NCBI GenBank assembly: GCA_009746045.1
Contig: RPFO01000079.1
Span: 4,240,271-4,300,270 of the forward strand
Direction of reading: 5' to 3'
DNA from: Mesostigma viride
Taxonomy: Eukaryota; Streptophyta; Mesostigmatophyceae; Mesostigmatales; Mesostigmataceae
DNA: 60,000 nucleotides
Each line of letters opens with the position of its first letter. Positions within the stretch are counted from its first letter, which is position 1. The notes under the pieces are model-generated. The model saw only the letters and a program-made list of their open reading frames with translations, was not told the DNA's origin and did no database searches. Below, one piece after another: positions 45,881 through 55,868 of this stretch. The position numbers and the translations under genes are program-made.

Positions 45881-46569
45881 AGTTAACGCCAAGCGCATTG
45901 GCGTGATCCTGATTCGGCATATCTCTGCGATTCCAGCGGCACCGGAACGAGTTCATTCCGACAAGTATCAAGAAAGTTATGGCGTTCCGACTTCCCGGTC
46001 GCGCGCGAGCGCGAGCCGGCTGTTCTTCTAAGTCGGACGTGAATATTTGCCGACGACATACATATGGGGTCGACAGTAATTCCTGGGCTGACAGGAATTA
46101 GGTGCTGTACCTACGACGGTATTACGTCGTACGCAGGAAATAGGAACCTTAACCTGTGATCTGTTGGTACCGCAGGCTTAGTCCTGGACTTCTAGGTGCA
46201 GATGCAATAGTCACTGTGGACTGTGCTCTGTGGTCACTGTGCCTGTATGGCAGACCTACTGTATAGGAGTTGGCGCTGTACAGGTAGTGAATACTGTACC
46301 GGGGTGTTATTACTGAGCAGGCCTCCTAGGCTGCTCAGGACTAGCAAGCACAGTGCACAAGTATATAAACAATAGGCCAGTGCCAAATGGGCATCTCTTG
46401 CGAGCCCGCCTCACGTGTTGTGCATTGACTTGGCAAGCGCGTGTACAAGCCTCAAGTGTGTGAGCGCTGTAACATTATCCGATTTTAACAAAGCTCCGTT
46501 TCCAACCATATCACACATTGCTGCATTGCAACCATATCCTTCACATTGCGTGTGATAAGAACGTTAACT
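45881..46569 (+). repeat. E8 5' LTR
   Basis: TATA element TATATAA at 46362-46368. Perfect 8-bp inverted ends AGTTAACG/CGTTAACT. It lacks an 8-bp block present in the 3' LTR (GGATTAAT near 53447). Confidence 0.94.
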
Positions 46570-46662
46570 CAAATTACAACCAGTCTCAGCGGAACGGCCA
46601 GGAGGGTCGTTGCCGGTTGCGGTGTGCAGCGTTGACGACGCGAGGAGCTCGTCTGGTGGTGA

Positions 46663-47586
46663 ATGGTGCAGGAGGAACAACGGCAGCAGGATTTCCGGTT
46701 TCGGCAGTCTGCTGGGGGTTCGATTTCTCCTGAATTACGTCGTGTCGTTCGGGATCTATCTTTATTGCTTGCAGATCGTCCGCCTGTAAATCGCAGCTTC
46801 GTGCAATTCGTCGACGACCAGGTCGAAGATTGGGAGCGAATTCTGCGACACGTACAAACCATCGTCATTCCGGAGCACCGGAGCATCGACGACCTTGAGC
46901 AGGAGCTTCACGGGTTGGTCGGCATCCAGACGGTGATTACTGCAGTAGCAGAGCGAGTGCGGACGGAGTTGGCAGCAAGGCAAGGCGAGGTTGCGGAGGC
47001 AGCTGGCGCAGGGCGACACGAGTTTGTACCGACAGTAGCGGGCGCGGGAGTACCACGTGCTTTCGCAGGCGGCATCGGCGACGAGGGTGTTGCAGCGGGG
47101 CCAGTTAGGCGTGAACGACGCGGAGCGGAGCACTACAGGCGGCTTGCAGAGGTCGGGGCGACAGCGGAAGCCATCGCCGGAGGACAGCGCGCGACAAGAG
47201 TCGGCAGGTTTCCAGAGCGAGTAAGAGTTCCTTTTCAGGAGCTGCCCCCGCCCCTTCGCGTTCGTGTGACGCGTTGGGAAGAGTTTGCACCTCTTGGGTA
47301 CGATAGTGACCTTGAGGAGGGAGCAGGGGGTGTCGCTGGGCTAGGCGACGAGACACTTGGTGACCACGAGGTGCCAAGATACAATCCGCGGGGTGCCAAC
47401 GACGGGTTGTCACCTGTCTACTTTACCAACGGTGACGATTCAGTCATCGCGGGCCGACAGCGGGTCGACGACGGCGCAGCAGGTAGCAGGGTACCAGAGC
47501 TGATTGTGGTGAGCGACGCGACGACAGCGACAAGGAGAACCAGGACGCGCCTGGGGCCAGCCGTGGTGGTCTTGCCTGAGTGGTAA
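46663..47586 (+). CDS. E8 ORF1, unknown protein between LTR and gag
   Basis: 307 codons from the ATG at 46663 (MVQEEQRQQDF). The first half is predicted helical with heptad-like leucines and isoleucines (LRRVVRDLSLLLADR, VEDWERILRHVQTIVIPE, LHGLVGIQTVITAVAERV). An arginine/glutamate-rich middle and an acidic region (YDSDLEEGAGG) follow, and it ends VVVLPEW. No known family is recognised; it has no zinc or enzyme motif. E4 has an ORF of similar size at the same place. An accessory structural protein or a split N-terminal Gag part is possible. 95 bp separate it from the gag ATG. Confidence 0.7.
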   Translation: MVQEEQRQQDFRFRQSAGGSISPELRRVVRDLSLLLADRPPVNRSFVQFVDDQVEDWERILRHVQTIVIPEHRSIDDLEQELHGLVGIQTVITAVAERVRTELAARQGEVAEAAGAGRHEFVPTVAGAGVPRAFAGGIGDEGVAAGPVRRERRGAEHYRRLAEVGATAEAIAGGQRATRVGRFPERVRVPFQELPPPLRVRVTRWEEFAPLGYDSDLEEGAGGVAGLGDETLGDHEVPRYNPRGANDGLSPVYFTNGDDSVIAGRQRVDDGAAGSRVPELIVVSDATTATRRTRTRLGPAVVVLPEW

Positions 47587-47681
47587 CACTTGGCACTTTC
47601 CTTTCTTGTTCAGTAGCTTATATTGCTTTAATTGCTGCTTGGCCACTTGGCTGGCTGTAGCAGATCTGAACAGAGGCCATC

Positions 47682-48869
47682 ATGGAGGATGGAGCTATCA
47701 ACCAACAAGCGGGCTTTATGGGCTTCGCGCGGCGCGGCGCTGGGCTGGATGGACGAGATGGACGCGATGGACGCGGTGGACGCGATGGACGCGGGGACGG
47801 CCAGGCGCTGGGAGACCAGGCTGAGGTGCCAGATAATCAGAGCCAAGGATCGCAGGGCGGGCAGCACGCGCCAGCCGCAGATCAAGCGGCGCCTAAGCGA
47901 CCAACCGTTGCTGAGGGGTACGCGGTGCTAGGCCAGTTTCAGTCCATCAAGGACAATTGGCAGCCCCGGGATGCTGAGAGGATGTTAGAGGACATGAACT
48001 TGTACACGGAGATATACAACGGTGACAAGCTTCGCATCCTGGCGTCTAGTGCCTACATACGGCAGTCGGCGAGGCGGCTGTTCAAGTTTGTTCGGGAGCG
48101 ACACGCGGCGGGGGACACCTGGACGGCGTTTATGACGCGACTCAGGTCGTTCCTGAGTGACAAGAGGACCATAGATGGGTCCCACCTGAAGCAAGAATAC
48201 CTGGACTACAAGCCCATCAAGGGGCAACTAGTGGTCCACGCCTTTGAAGACTTCGTCAAGCTGAGGGAGGACGCCATGGCCAAGGGCTTCTTCGTCGCAG
48301 ATCGGATGGCCATGGGCGACTTTCTCAAGTCGCTGCAGCTGGATCCGGTCACCATGGATAATGTGACCATCCACATGCGACAGGTCCATGGCTGGGCAGC
48401 CATGACGGACCAGTTGTATGAGTGTTTCAGCGGCAAGTACGTGGGTGGTAAGCGCCCTCGTCAGGGTGATGAGGAGGCCACTGAACCCACGGTTAAGTCC
48501 ATGAGGGGATCGGGCCACGGGGGCCCAGCGCCCTCGAGAGGGCCTGAGACCTCTTCAAGGGGTCGAGGAAGGTCCAGGAGGGGGCGTGACAGAAGGGCTG
48601 GACGGGGGACCCCGCCGAAGTCGGGACATCCACAGTCCCAGTTTGACTTCAAGAGGGTGGGTGGTCCTCCCAAGGCTGGGCCCAGCAGTGGGACCTCACG
48701 GGACATCAGTCAGGTGGAATGTTATTTCTGCCAGGGGAAGGGTCACTTCAGGAATGAGTGTCCCTCGTACCTGAGGCAGGAAGGTCAGAGCAAGCCAGCT
48801 CAGGGTGGCAGCAAGGACAAGGCTGGTCCATCCCAGGACAAGGGCAAGGGCAAGGCTGCTGATCATTGA
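47682..48869 (+). CDS. E8 Gag
   Basis: 395 codons from the ATG at 47682 (MEDGAINQQ) to TGA at 48867. A Gly-Arg-Asp repeat (residues ~24-40) is encoded by a short tandem repeat. A helical capsid-like part at ~75-250 (YAVLGQFQSIKDNW, TWTAFMTRLRSFLSD, VVHAFEDFVKLRE, MGDFLKSLQL) has the general look of copia Gag. A basic RG-rich stretch lies at ~275-312. A CX2CX4HX4C zinc knuckle is at 347-360 (CYFCQGKGHFRNEC). The tail is Lys/Gly-rich. Pol follows in the same frame after the stop, so a Gag-Pol fusion would need readthrough of UGA (next bases CUU). Confidence 0.88.
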   Translation: MEDGAINQQAGFMGFARRGAGLDGRDGRDGRGGRDGRGDGQALGDQAEVPDNQSQGSQGGQHAPAADQAAPKRPTVAEGYAVLGQFQSIKDNWQPRDAERMLEDMNLYTEIYNGDKLRILASSAYIRQSARRLFKFVRERHAAGDTWTAFMTRLRSFLSDKRTIDGSHLKQEYLDYKPIKGQLVVHAFEDFVKLREDAMAKGFFVADRMAMGDFLKSLQLDPVTMDNVTIHMRQVHGWAAMTDQLYECFSGKYVGGKRPRQGDEEATEPTVKSMRGSGHGGPAPSRGPETSSRGRGRSRRGRDRRAGRGTPPKSGHPQSQFDFKRVGGPPKAGPSSGTSRDISQVECYFCQGKGHFRNECPSYLRQEGQSKPAQGGSKDKAGPSQDKGKGKAADH

Positions 48870-48872
48870 CTT
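48867..48872 (+). promoter_or_regulatory. Candidate readthrough stop between gag and pol (UGA-CUU)
   Basis: TGA followed by CTT. Pol continues in the same frame with no other stop. E4 has TGA-CTA at the same junction (19292-19287). UGA followed by CUA is a known leaky context in RNA viruses. Confidence 0.6.
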
Positions 48873-51800
48873 GAGCCTGCACACATCCCTGAACCCTGGA
48901 GGGTGCCCCCAGGGGTGTGTAATGAAGCTGCTAGTGACAGCAGTGAGGGGCAGCCCCATGCTCTAGTGAAAGAGCCTATTGGACACGATGGGGCAAGCTT
49001 GGTTACCACAGAGAGTATGCCAGCTGTAGCTGCAGTGGTTACTCGCCAACGTGCCCGCCATGGCGGTGCTGAGCCTGAGGTAGGACCTGGTGATGTGGAC
49101 CCAGGTGGATCTCAGAAGCATTCTGACCGTGCAGGACTGGCACAGGATGGTCAGGATGAGGATAGGGCTGGAGACAGTCTGACAGGCACGACCCTGGTGC
49201 CTCCTGTACATAAGGGATCTGTACATACCTTGAGTGCTAATAATGACAATAAAAGGTTTTCTCTCTTGTATGACATTGCCTCAAGGTTGCATACCATGTT
49301 TGGCCATGCAGCTCAGTCTTTGCAAGTTGCTAGACGGCTGGGAGGAAGTGAGTTGTACTCCATCTGCCAACAGGTTGCTCAAGCTTGCAAGTGCAGGCTA
49401 GTTGCTAGAAAGCCCAAGCAGTCTCATGCCAGGACTCCTATTTTGCAGCCAGGCCATGTGCAGGTAGATATTCAGAGAATCAGGGGTTTGAAGCTGCTGG
49501 TGGCAGTGGACAGATATACCAAGTACAAGACCCTAGAGATCCTGCCTGACATGGAGAAGCCTACATTGATTGCTGCTCTGAAGTTGACAAGGAGCAGGTA
49601 CCCTGGGTTGGAGTTGTTGCAGTGTGACATTCAGTTTGAGTGCTGTGAGAACCTGCCAGAGTTTCCAGAGTTGCTGATTACACCCAGGGAGAGCCACGGC
49701 CAGCAAGGGGTGGTGGAGAGAGCCATCCAAGAGATCAAGACTGTGCTGCTGGTGGAGAGGATTCCAAGGACGTCATCTGCCATTGTGACATCTGCATGGC
49801 TACGTTCTGTGGAGGACAGGCTGAACCTGAGGACTCCCATGTTCTTTGGTGACATTGCCATCAATCCTCTTATGCTGCATACCAGGATGCTGCCAGCTGA
49901 TGCTGAGCAGGCATGGAAGGAGAAGCTAGAGGCCAAGTTCCTCAAGCTGAGGCAGAAAGACAAGGGCTGGAGTGTCCTAGAACCTAACGTTGGACAACAG
50001 GTTGTTGTGTGGAAGGAACCAAGCTTTCCAGGGAAACGTGGCAGCTGGCATGATGGGGTGGTGACCCGAGTAGAAGCCGCTGGCCATAAGTGCTGGGTGG
50101 CCATTGATGGCTCCCAAGCAGTGCACCGTCTGTCCTGGTCAAAGATCCGTCCCCGGGGAGGTAATCAAGGAGACCTCTTCCAGGTGCCCGCTGGTGTACA
50201 AGGCGGGGGTGACGTGGAGCTTCCTGATCAGGGTGCTACAGCTGTATCGAGCCCTCAGGGTGACCCTGGCCCGGCCCCTGGGGTACCTTCACATACGGTG
50301 GTTGGGCAAGCAGGCGGACAGGCTGCACCTCCGGAACGGCCCGACACCAGGCCTAGGGGTGTGCGTCTATCAGATATTGTACAGGCTTTGCAAAGAGCCA
50401 AGAAGGAGCCTAAGGTGTCCAAGCTTGTCCAGTTGGATGAACCTGAGGTAGCTGCCATGGAGATAGATACCAATGCACAGGTTTCTGTCATGGGACCTCA
50501 GCATACAGGAGAACTGCTGGTCGGAGAACCAAGTTGCCCCTGGGTGTCTGATTTCAGTGGTAGGACGCATCTAAGGGTGTTGGGAGAGGTTACTGCCCCT
50601 GTCATGGGTGTGGATGTGACCTTCCTTGTCCTAGAGGACTATGATGGCCCTGTGATTTTGGGTCAGAATTTTCTGGGCAATCCTGGGATTTCTATCAGAG
50701 CTACAGCTCTGAGAAGAGATGGCTGGGGGATGATTCCCCTAGAAAATTTCAGGACAACATTTCCAGTCAGGTGCAGGGCCAAGCCGGTCAAGGGTGTAAA
50801 ATGGGATGAAGGGGAGGTGCCCCCAGCGGCCAGTTTGGTGATTCCAGCTGTGTTGCACCCCAGCAGTATTGGCATAACTCACAGGAGCCTTGCTGCACAC
50901 TCTCCTTTGACATATGACCAGCTGGTCCAAGAGATGAGCTCGCCTACTTTGTTTGAGGCTTGGAAGCTCGCCTTCTCCAAGGCATTGGAGGAGTGGTTGC
51001 AGTTTGAGTGTGCTGCACCAACAGACAGACGTCCCCCAGCATCAAGGAAGCTTGCTTTGAGATTTGTGCTGAAGAGGAAGGTTGTGGATGAGGTATCAGT
51101 GCCCCATGTCAGGCCTGTCCTGAATGAGTATCACGGCACGGGGAGTCTGCCAGGAGAGGAGCTATACACGCCAGGGATGCTACACGACACATGGAGAATT
51201 TTGCTATGTCTCTACGTGGGGTTGCTGAACAGGGGAGCAGCTATGTCATCAGTGCTGCTGGACTTCAAGAGGGCATTTTTAAAATCTGATCCAGAAGTGG
51301 CCAGGAGGGTGTGGAAGCAGGATGAGCCTTACTGTGTTGAGGTGCCTGCCATCTGGAAGCTGGAGCTGCATCAACAATTCCTGGTTATTCTGAAGGGCCT
51401 GGAAGGACTCAGGTCGAGCCCAATCATCTGGAGACTCACGCTGCAGGAAGCTCTGATCAGTGAGTGTGGCTTGAGAGTGTCTTCAGTTGATCCCTGTTTG
51501 CTGCTGGCCCAATGGGAGGGTCTGCCAGTGTATGCTAGTTTGCATGGAGATGATCTGCATTTGCTAGCCCCCACGACCTGGCTGAAGAAGTTTATTCCTG
51601 TCATCAGTGGCAAGTTTTCACTGGGCAAGGAGCTGTGGCAGGAGCCCAACAAGCCTGTAGTGTTCTGTGGAATGCAGGCTACCCTGTTCAGGAGGGACGG
51701 GGAGTGGAGTATCAGGCTTCAGGCTGGAGGAGATTATAAACAGACCATTGTGAAGGCCTTGCCAGAGAAGATCACCCAGGCTGCAGGACCTGAGTTGAGA

Positions 51801-52460
51801 GGCATGTGGGCCTGGTTTGCCAGCATCTGTGGTCCGTCTTTGATGGTCCATAGCAGAATGCCTGATGAGGTGCTTGAGGATGAGAAGCCTCGAGTCATAG
51901 CCCGGTTGGTGGAGAGTACCCCTGATCTGATTTTGTCTGGGATTGACTTTACCCAGCCTATCACCTTGGAGATCTTTGTTGACAGTTCCATGGATGCTCG
52001 CCAGGTTACCAAGGTCAGGGGGAGATCTGCTGCTCTGTTTGCTTTTTATCAGAGCAGGGCAAGTTTGTTCAGCTGGTACAGCAGACTGCAGAAGAGGGTC
52101 TGTATCAGTTCAGATGTGGCAGAATGCAGGGCCATATGCGAGGGGATCCAGTCCAGCCTGTACATAAAGGAGTTAATGCTGGAGCTGGCTTCAGTTACCC
52201 CTTGGACCTTGCAGATGGAGACGTTGTTGCTAACAGACAGCATGGGTATGGTCCAGTTTGTTCACAAGCAGCTGGCCAGGAGCCGGGACCTGGATTATTT
52301 GTTGCTGAAGGAGTTGGCCAGTTTGGTTGACTTGAAGCATATCCCTGGCGAGGAGAACCCTGCTGATGCATTGACAAAGCTGCCACACAAGGCCCCAGCC
52401 CAGTACAATGTACTGAGGAAGCTCATGAATGCTGACTGTCAAGTCGGTCTATCTGTCTAA
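48870..52460 (+). CDS. E8 Pol: integrase, protease, reverse transcriptase, RNase H
   Basis: Open from the base after the gag TGA to TAA at 52458, with no early ATG; the first codon after the stop is CTT. Residues counted from a GTG at 48903. Integrase: H130, H135 and C162/C164; catalytic D189, D242, E272 (29 between the last two), HGQQGVVERA. An SH3-like C-terminus is at ~360-416. Protease: MEIDTNAQVSVM with D522 (50466) and GPVILGQNFL at 582-591. RT: LDFKRAFLKS with D787, YASLHGDDLHLL with HGDD 881-884 (51543-51554). RNase H: D1027 (FVDSS), E1074 (VAECRA), D1112 (LTDSMG); tail PADALTKLP. It aligns end to end with E4 pol. Confidence 0.92.
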   Translation, partial: LEPAHIPEPWRVPPGVCNEAASDSSEGQPHALVKEPIGHDGASLVTTESMPAVAAVVTRQRARHGGAEPEVGPGDVDPGGSQKHSDRAGLAQDGQDEDRAGDSLTGTTLVPPVHKGSVHTLSANNDNKRFSLLYDIASRLHTMFGHAAQSLQVARRLGGSELYSICQQVAQACKCRLVARKPKQSHARTPILQPGHVQVDIQRIRGLKLLVAVDRYTKYKTLEILPDMEKPTLIAALKLTRSRYPGLELLQCDIQFECCENLPEFPELLITPRESHGQQGVVERAIQEIKTVLLVERIPRTSSAIVTSAWLRSVEDRLNLRTPMFFGDIAINPLMLHTRMLPADAEQAWKEKLEAKFLKLRQKDKGWSVLEPNVGQQVVVWKEPSFPGKRGSWHDGVVTRVEAAGHKCWVAIDGSQAVHRLSWSKIRPRGGNQGDLFQVPAGVQGGGDVELPDQGATAVSSPQGDPGPAPGVPSHTVVGQAGGQAAPPERPDTRPRGVRLSDIVQALQRAKKEPKVSKLVQLDEPEVAAMEIDTNAQVSVMGPQHTGELLVGEPSCPWVSDFSGRTHLRVLGEVTAPVMGVDVTFLVLEDYDGPVILGQNFLGNPGISIRATALRRDGWGMIPLENFRTTFPVRCRAKPVKGVKWDEGEVPPAASLVIPAVLHPSSIGITHRSLAAHSPLTYDQLVQEMSSPTLFEAWKLAFSKALEEWLQFECAAPTDRRPPASRKLALRFVLKRKVVDEVSVPHVRPVLNEYHGTGSLPGEELYTPGMLHDTWRILLCLYVGLLNRGAAMSSVLLDFKRAFLKSDPEVARRVWKQDEPYCVEVPAIWKLELHQQFLVILKGLEGLRSSPIIWRLTLQEALISECGLRVSSVDPCLLLAQWEGLPVYASLHGDDLHLLAPTTWLKKFIPVISGKFSLGKELWQEPNKPVVFCGMQATLFRRDGEWSIRLQAGGDYKQTIVKALPEKITQAAGPELRGMWAWFASICGPSLMVHSRMPDEVLEDEKPRVIARLVESTPDLILSGIDFTQPITLEIFVDSSMDARQVTKVRGRSAALFAFYQSRASLFSWYSRLQKRVCISSDVAECRAICEGIQSSLYIKELMLELASVTPWTLQMETLLLTDSMGMVQFVHKQLARSRDLDYLLLKELASLVDLKHIPGEENPADALTKLPHKAPAQYNVLRKLMNADCQVGLSV

Positions 52461-53208
52461 AAGCTGAGAGCTGGGTGCTTAAGTCTCTGGATATCAGGCT
52501 GGGAGCTTGATTGTACATAATCCTGAGCACACCTTGAGGGGTGAGACATGTCTCTGGTGTGGGAATGTCTGACATTGTCTCTGATGGAGAGATGTCTATC
52601 TGGGGTTTTCATCTCAGTCTGAGGTTTCCCCAGATCTGTGGTTTGTGGGCGGGGTTCGATTCCCTGGTGCCGTCTTAAGGCGGAGTTTCACGGACTGGCT
52701 GACCCATCCACCATGCTGGTGAGGTGGCGACAGGTCCCCTGATTTTCCACGGTTGGAACGAGTATAGGAGCTTGTGTTTTGCATGTGCTTCGCGTAGATG
52801 TTGTGTCTGGTTCGATAAGGGGCAGCAGACCGGCGCCGACTCCCGTCTGGGGGTCAGCAATGTTTTCTGATGAGCTGTTGTGGGTGATCTGTGGGGTTTC
52901 GCCTAAGGTCCTGAAGGTTGTACATACTTCTCAAGTTCTTAACTGAACACCTATGGGCTGCCACAGTTGGCCAACCTCTTGTACATGGGTAACACAACGA
53001 GCCTCCCGTGAAGGGATAGGGACTCATTGTAATTTGTTTGTGCTCCTGAGCCAGTATGGGTGCTATGTACATATAATAAGGAATCCAAGCTGACTGTCAT
53101 GCCCAGCGGGTTGTGACTTGTAGTCTGGGGAGGATATCCAGTACCCATTGTGTGTGTTTGTATGTAGACTTGTGTGAGCTGCTACAGCTCAAGAAAAGAA
53201 AGGATTGG
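52461..53208 (+). other. E8 3' non-coding region
   Basis: No coding domain. GGGGTTCGATTCCCTG (52653-52668) forms a tRNA T-arm-like hairpin and matches a Pol III B box; E4 has a similar one after its pol. The purine tract AAGAAAAGAAAGGATTGG abuts the 3' LTR. Confidence 0.65.
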
Positions 53209-53902
53209 AGTTAACGCCAAGCGCATTGGCGTGATCCTGATTCGGCATATCTCTGCGATTCCAGCGGCACCGGAACGAGTTCATTCCGACAAGTATCAAG
53301 AAAGTTATGGCGTTCCGACTTCCCGGTCGCGCGCGAGCGCGAGCCGGCTGTTCTTCTAAGTCGGACGTGAATATTTGCCGACGACATATGGGGTCGACAG
53401 TAATTCCTGGGCTGACAGGAATTAGGTGCTGTACCTACGACGGTATTGGATTAATACGTCGTACGCAGGAAATAGGAACCTTAACCTGTGGTCTGTTGGT
53501 ACCGCAGGCTTAGTCCTGGACTTCTAGGTGCAGATGCAATAGTCACTGTGGACTGTGCTCTGTGGTCACTGTGCCTGTATGGCAGACCTACTGTATAGGA
53601 GTTGGCGCTGTACAGGTAGTGAATACTGTACCGGGGGTGTTATTACTGAGCAGGCCTCCTAGGCTGCTCAGGACTAGCAAGCACAGTGCACAAGTATATA
53701 AACAATAGGCCAGTGCCAAATGGGCATCTCTTGCGAGCCCGCCTCACGTGTTGTGCATTGACTTGGCAAGCGCGTGTACAAGCCTCAAGTGTGTGAGCGC
53801 TGTAACATTATCCGATTTTAACAAAGCTCCGTTTCCAACCATATCACACATTGCTGCATTGCAACCATATCCTTCACATTGCGTGTGATAAGAACGTTAA
53901 CT
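53209..53902 (+). repeat. E8 3' LTR
   Basis: 694-bp copy of the 5' LTR. TATATAA at 53695-53701. CTTAC duplicate follows. Confidence 0.94.
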
Positions 53903-55868
53903 CTTACATGTACATACACCGCGCACGCAAGGGGCAACTGCCCACACATGTACGTACACTGCGCACGCAAGGGGCAGCTGCACTCACACGTACATACACC
54001 GCGCACGCAAGGGCCGGCTGCACACACACGTACACACACCATGCACACAAGGGCCGGCTGCACACACATGCACGTACACACACCATGCACGCAAGGGGCG
54101 GCTGCACACACATGTACACACACCATGCACGCAAGGGGCGGCTGCACACACACGTACACACACCGCGCACGTAGATCCACCGCGCACGCAAGGGACGGCT
54201 ACCCACACACGTACATCCACTGCGCACGCACGGGGCGACTGCACACACATGTACATACACCATGCACGCAAGGGGCGGCTGCACACACACGTACATACAC
54301 CATGCACACAAGGGGCGAGTGCAAACACACGTACATACACCATGCACGCAAGGGCCGGCATGCACAGAAACGTACATACAACGCGCACGCAAGGGGCAAC
54401 TGCACACACACGTACACACACCATGCACGGAAGGGCCAGCTGCACTCACATGTACACACACAAAGCACGCAAGGGGCGGCTGCACACACACGTACATACA
54501 CCGCGCACGCAAGGGGCGAGTGCAAACACATGTACATACACCGCGCACGCAAGTGGCAACTGCCCACACATGTACATACACTGCGCACGCAAGGGGCAGC
54601 TGCACTCACACGTACATACACCGCGCACGCAAGGGACGGCTGCACTCACATGTACACACACCATGCACGTAGATCCACCGCGCACGCAAGGGACGGCTAC
54701 CCACACACGTACATCCACTGCGCACGCACGGGTCGACTGCACACACATGTACATACACCGCGCACGCAAGGGCCGGCTGCACTCACATGTACATACACCA
54801 TGCACGCAAGGGGCGAGTGCGCACACACGTACATCCACCGCGCACGCAAGGGGCGAGTGCACACACACGTACATACACCGCGCACGCAAGGGCCGGCTGC
54901 ACACACACGTCTATCCACCGCGCACGCAAGGAGCGACTGCACGCACACTTACACACACACCGCGCACGCAAGGGGCGACTGCACACACACGTACATACAT
55001 CCACCATGCACGCGAGGAGCGGCTGCACTCACATGTACATACACCGCGCACGCAAGGGGCGGCTGCACACACATGTACATCCACCGCGCACGCAAGGGAC
55101 GGCATGCACACACACGTACATCCACCGCGCACGCAAGGGACGGCTGCACTCACATGTACATGCACCATGCACGCAAGGGGCGGCTGCACACACACGTACA
55201 CACACCGCGCACGTAGATCCACCGCGCACGCAAGGGACGGCTACCCACACACGTACATCCACTGCGCACGCACGGGGCGACTGCACACACATGTACATAC
55301 ACCATGCACGCAAGGGCCGGCTGCACACACATGCACGTACACACACCATGCACGCAAGGGGCGGCTGCACACACATGTACACACACCATGCACGCAAGGG
55401 GCGGCTGCACACACACGTACACACACCGCGCACGTAGATCCACCGCGCACGCAAGGGACGGCTACCCACACACGTACATCCACTGCGCACGCACGGGGCG
55501 ACTGCACACACATGTACATACACCATGCACGCAAGGGGCGGCTGCACACACACGTACATACACCATGCACACAAGGGGCGAGTGCAAACACATGTACATA
55601 CACCATGCACGCAAGGGCCGGCATGCACAGAAACGTACATACAACGCGCACGCAAGGGGCAACTGCACACACACGTACACACACCATGCACGGAAGGGCC
55701 AGCTGCACTCACATGTACACACACAAAGCACGCAAGGGGCGGCTGCACACACACGTACATACACCGCGCACGCAAGGGGCGAGTGCAAACACATGTACAT
55801 ACACCGCGCACGCAAGGGACGGCTACCCACACACGTACATCCACTGCGCACGCACGGGGCAGCTGCAC
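53903..55868. repeat. 40-bp minisatellite, block 6
   Basis: Same variant order as block 4: the run from GTAGATCCACC at ~54171 to ~54660 matches ~41411-41910, and again ~55430-55830. This shows segmental duplication inside the array. Ends at CTGCAC, where E9 begins. Confidence 0.96.

Larger units (their letters stand above)
45881..53902 (+). mobile_element. E8: best-preserved element of the GAG-IN-PR-RT-RH group
   Basis: The LTRs are 45881-46569 (689 bp) and 53209-53902 (694 bp), with AGTTAACG/CGTTAACT ends. Differences include an 8-bp and a 4-bp indel and one extra G. The duplication is CTTAC (45876-45880, 53903-53907). Inside: ORF1, gag, a UGA, pol, ~750 bp non-coding, and the purine tract AAGAAAAGAAAGGATTGG. 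Gag and pol are open apart from the single UGA, so this copy could be close to functional. Confidence 0.95.
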
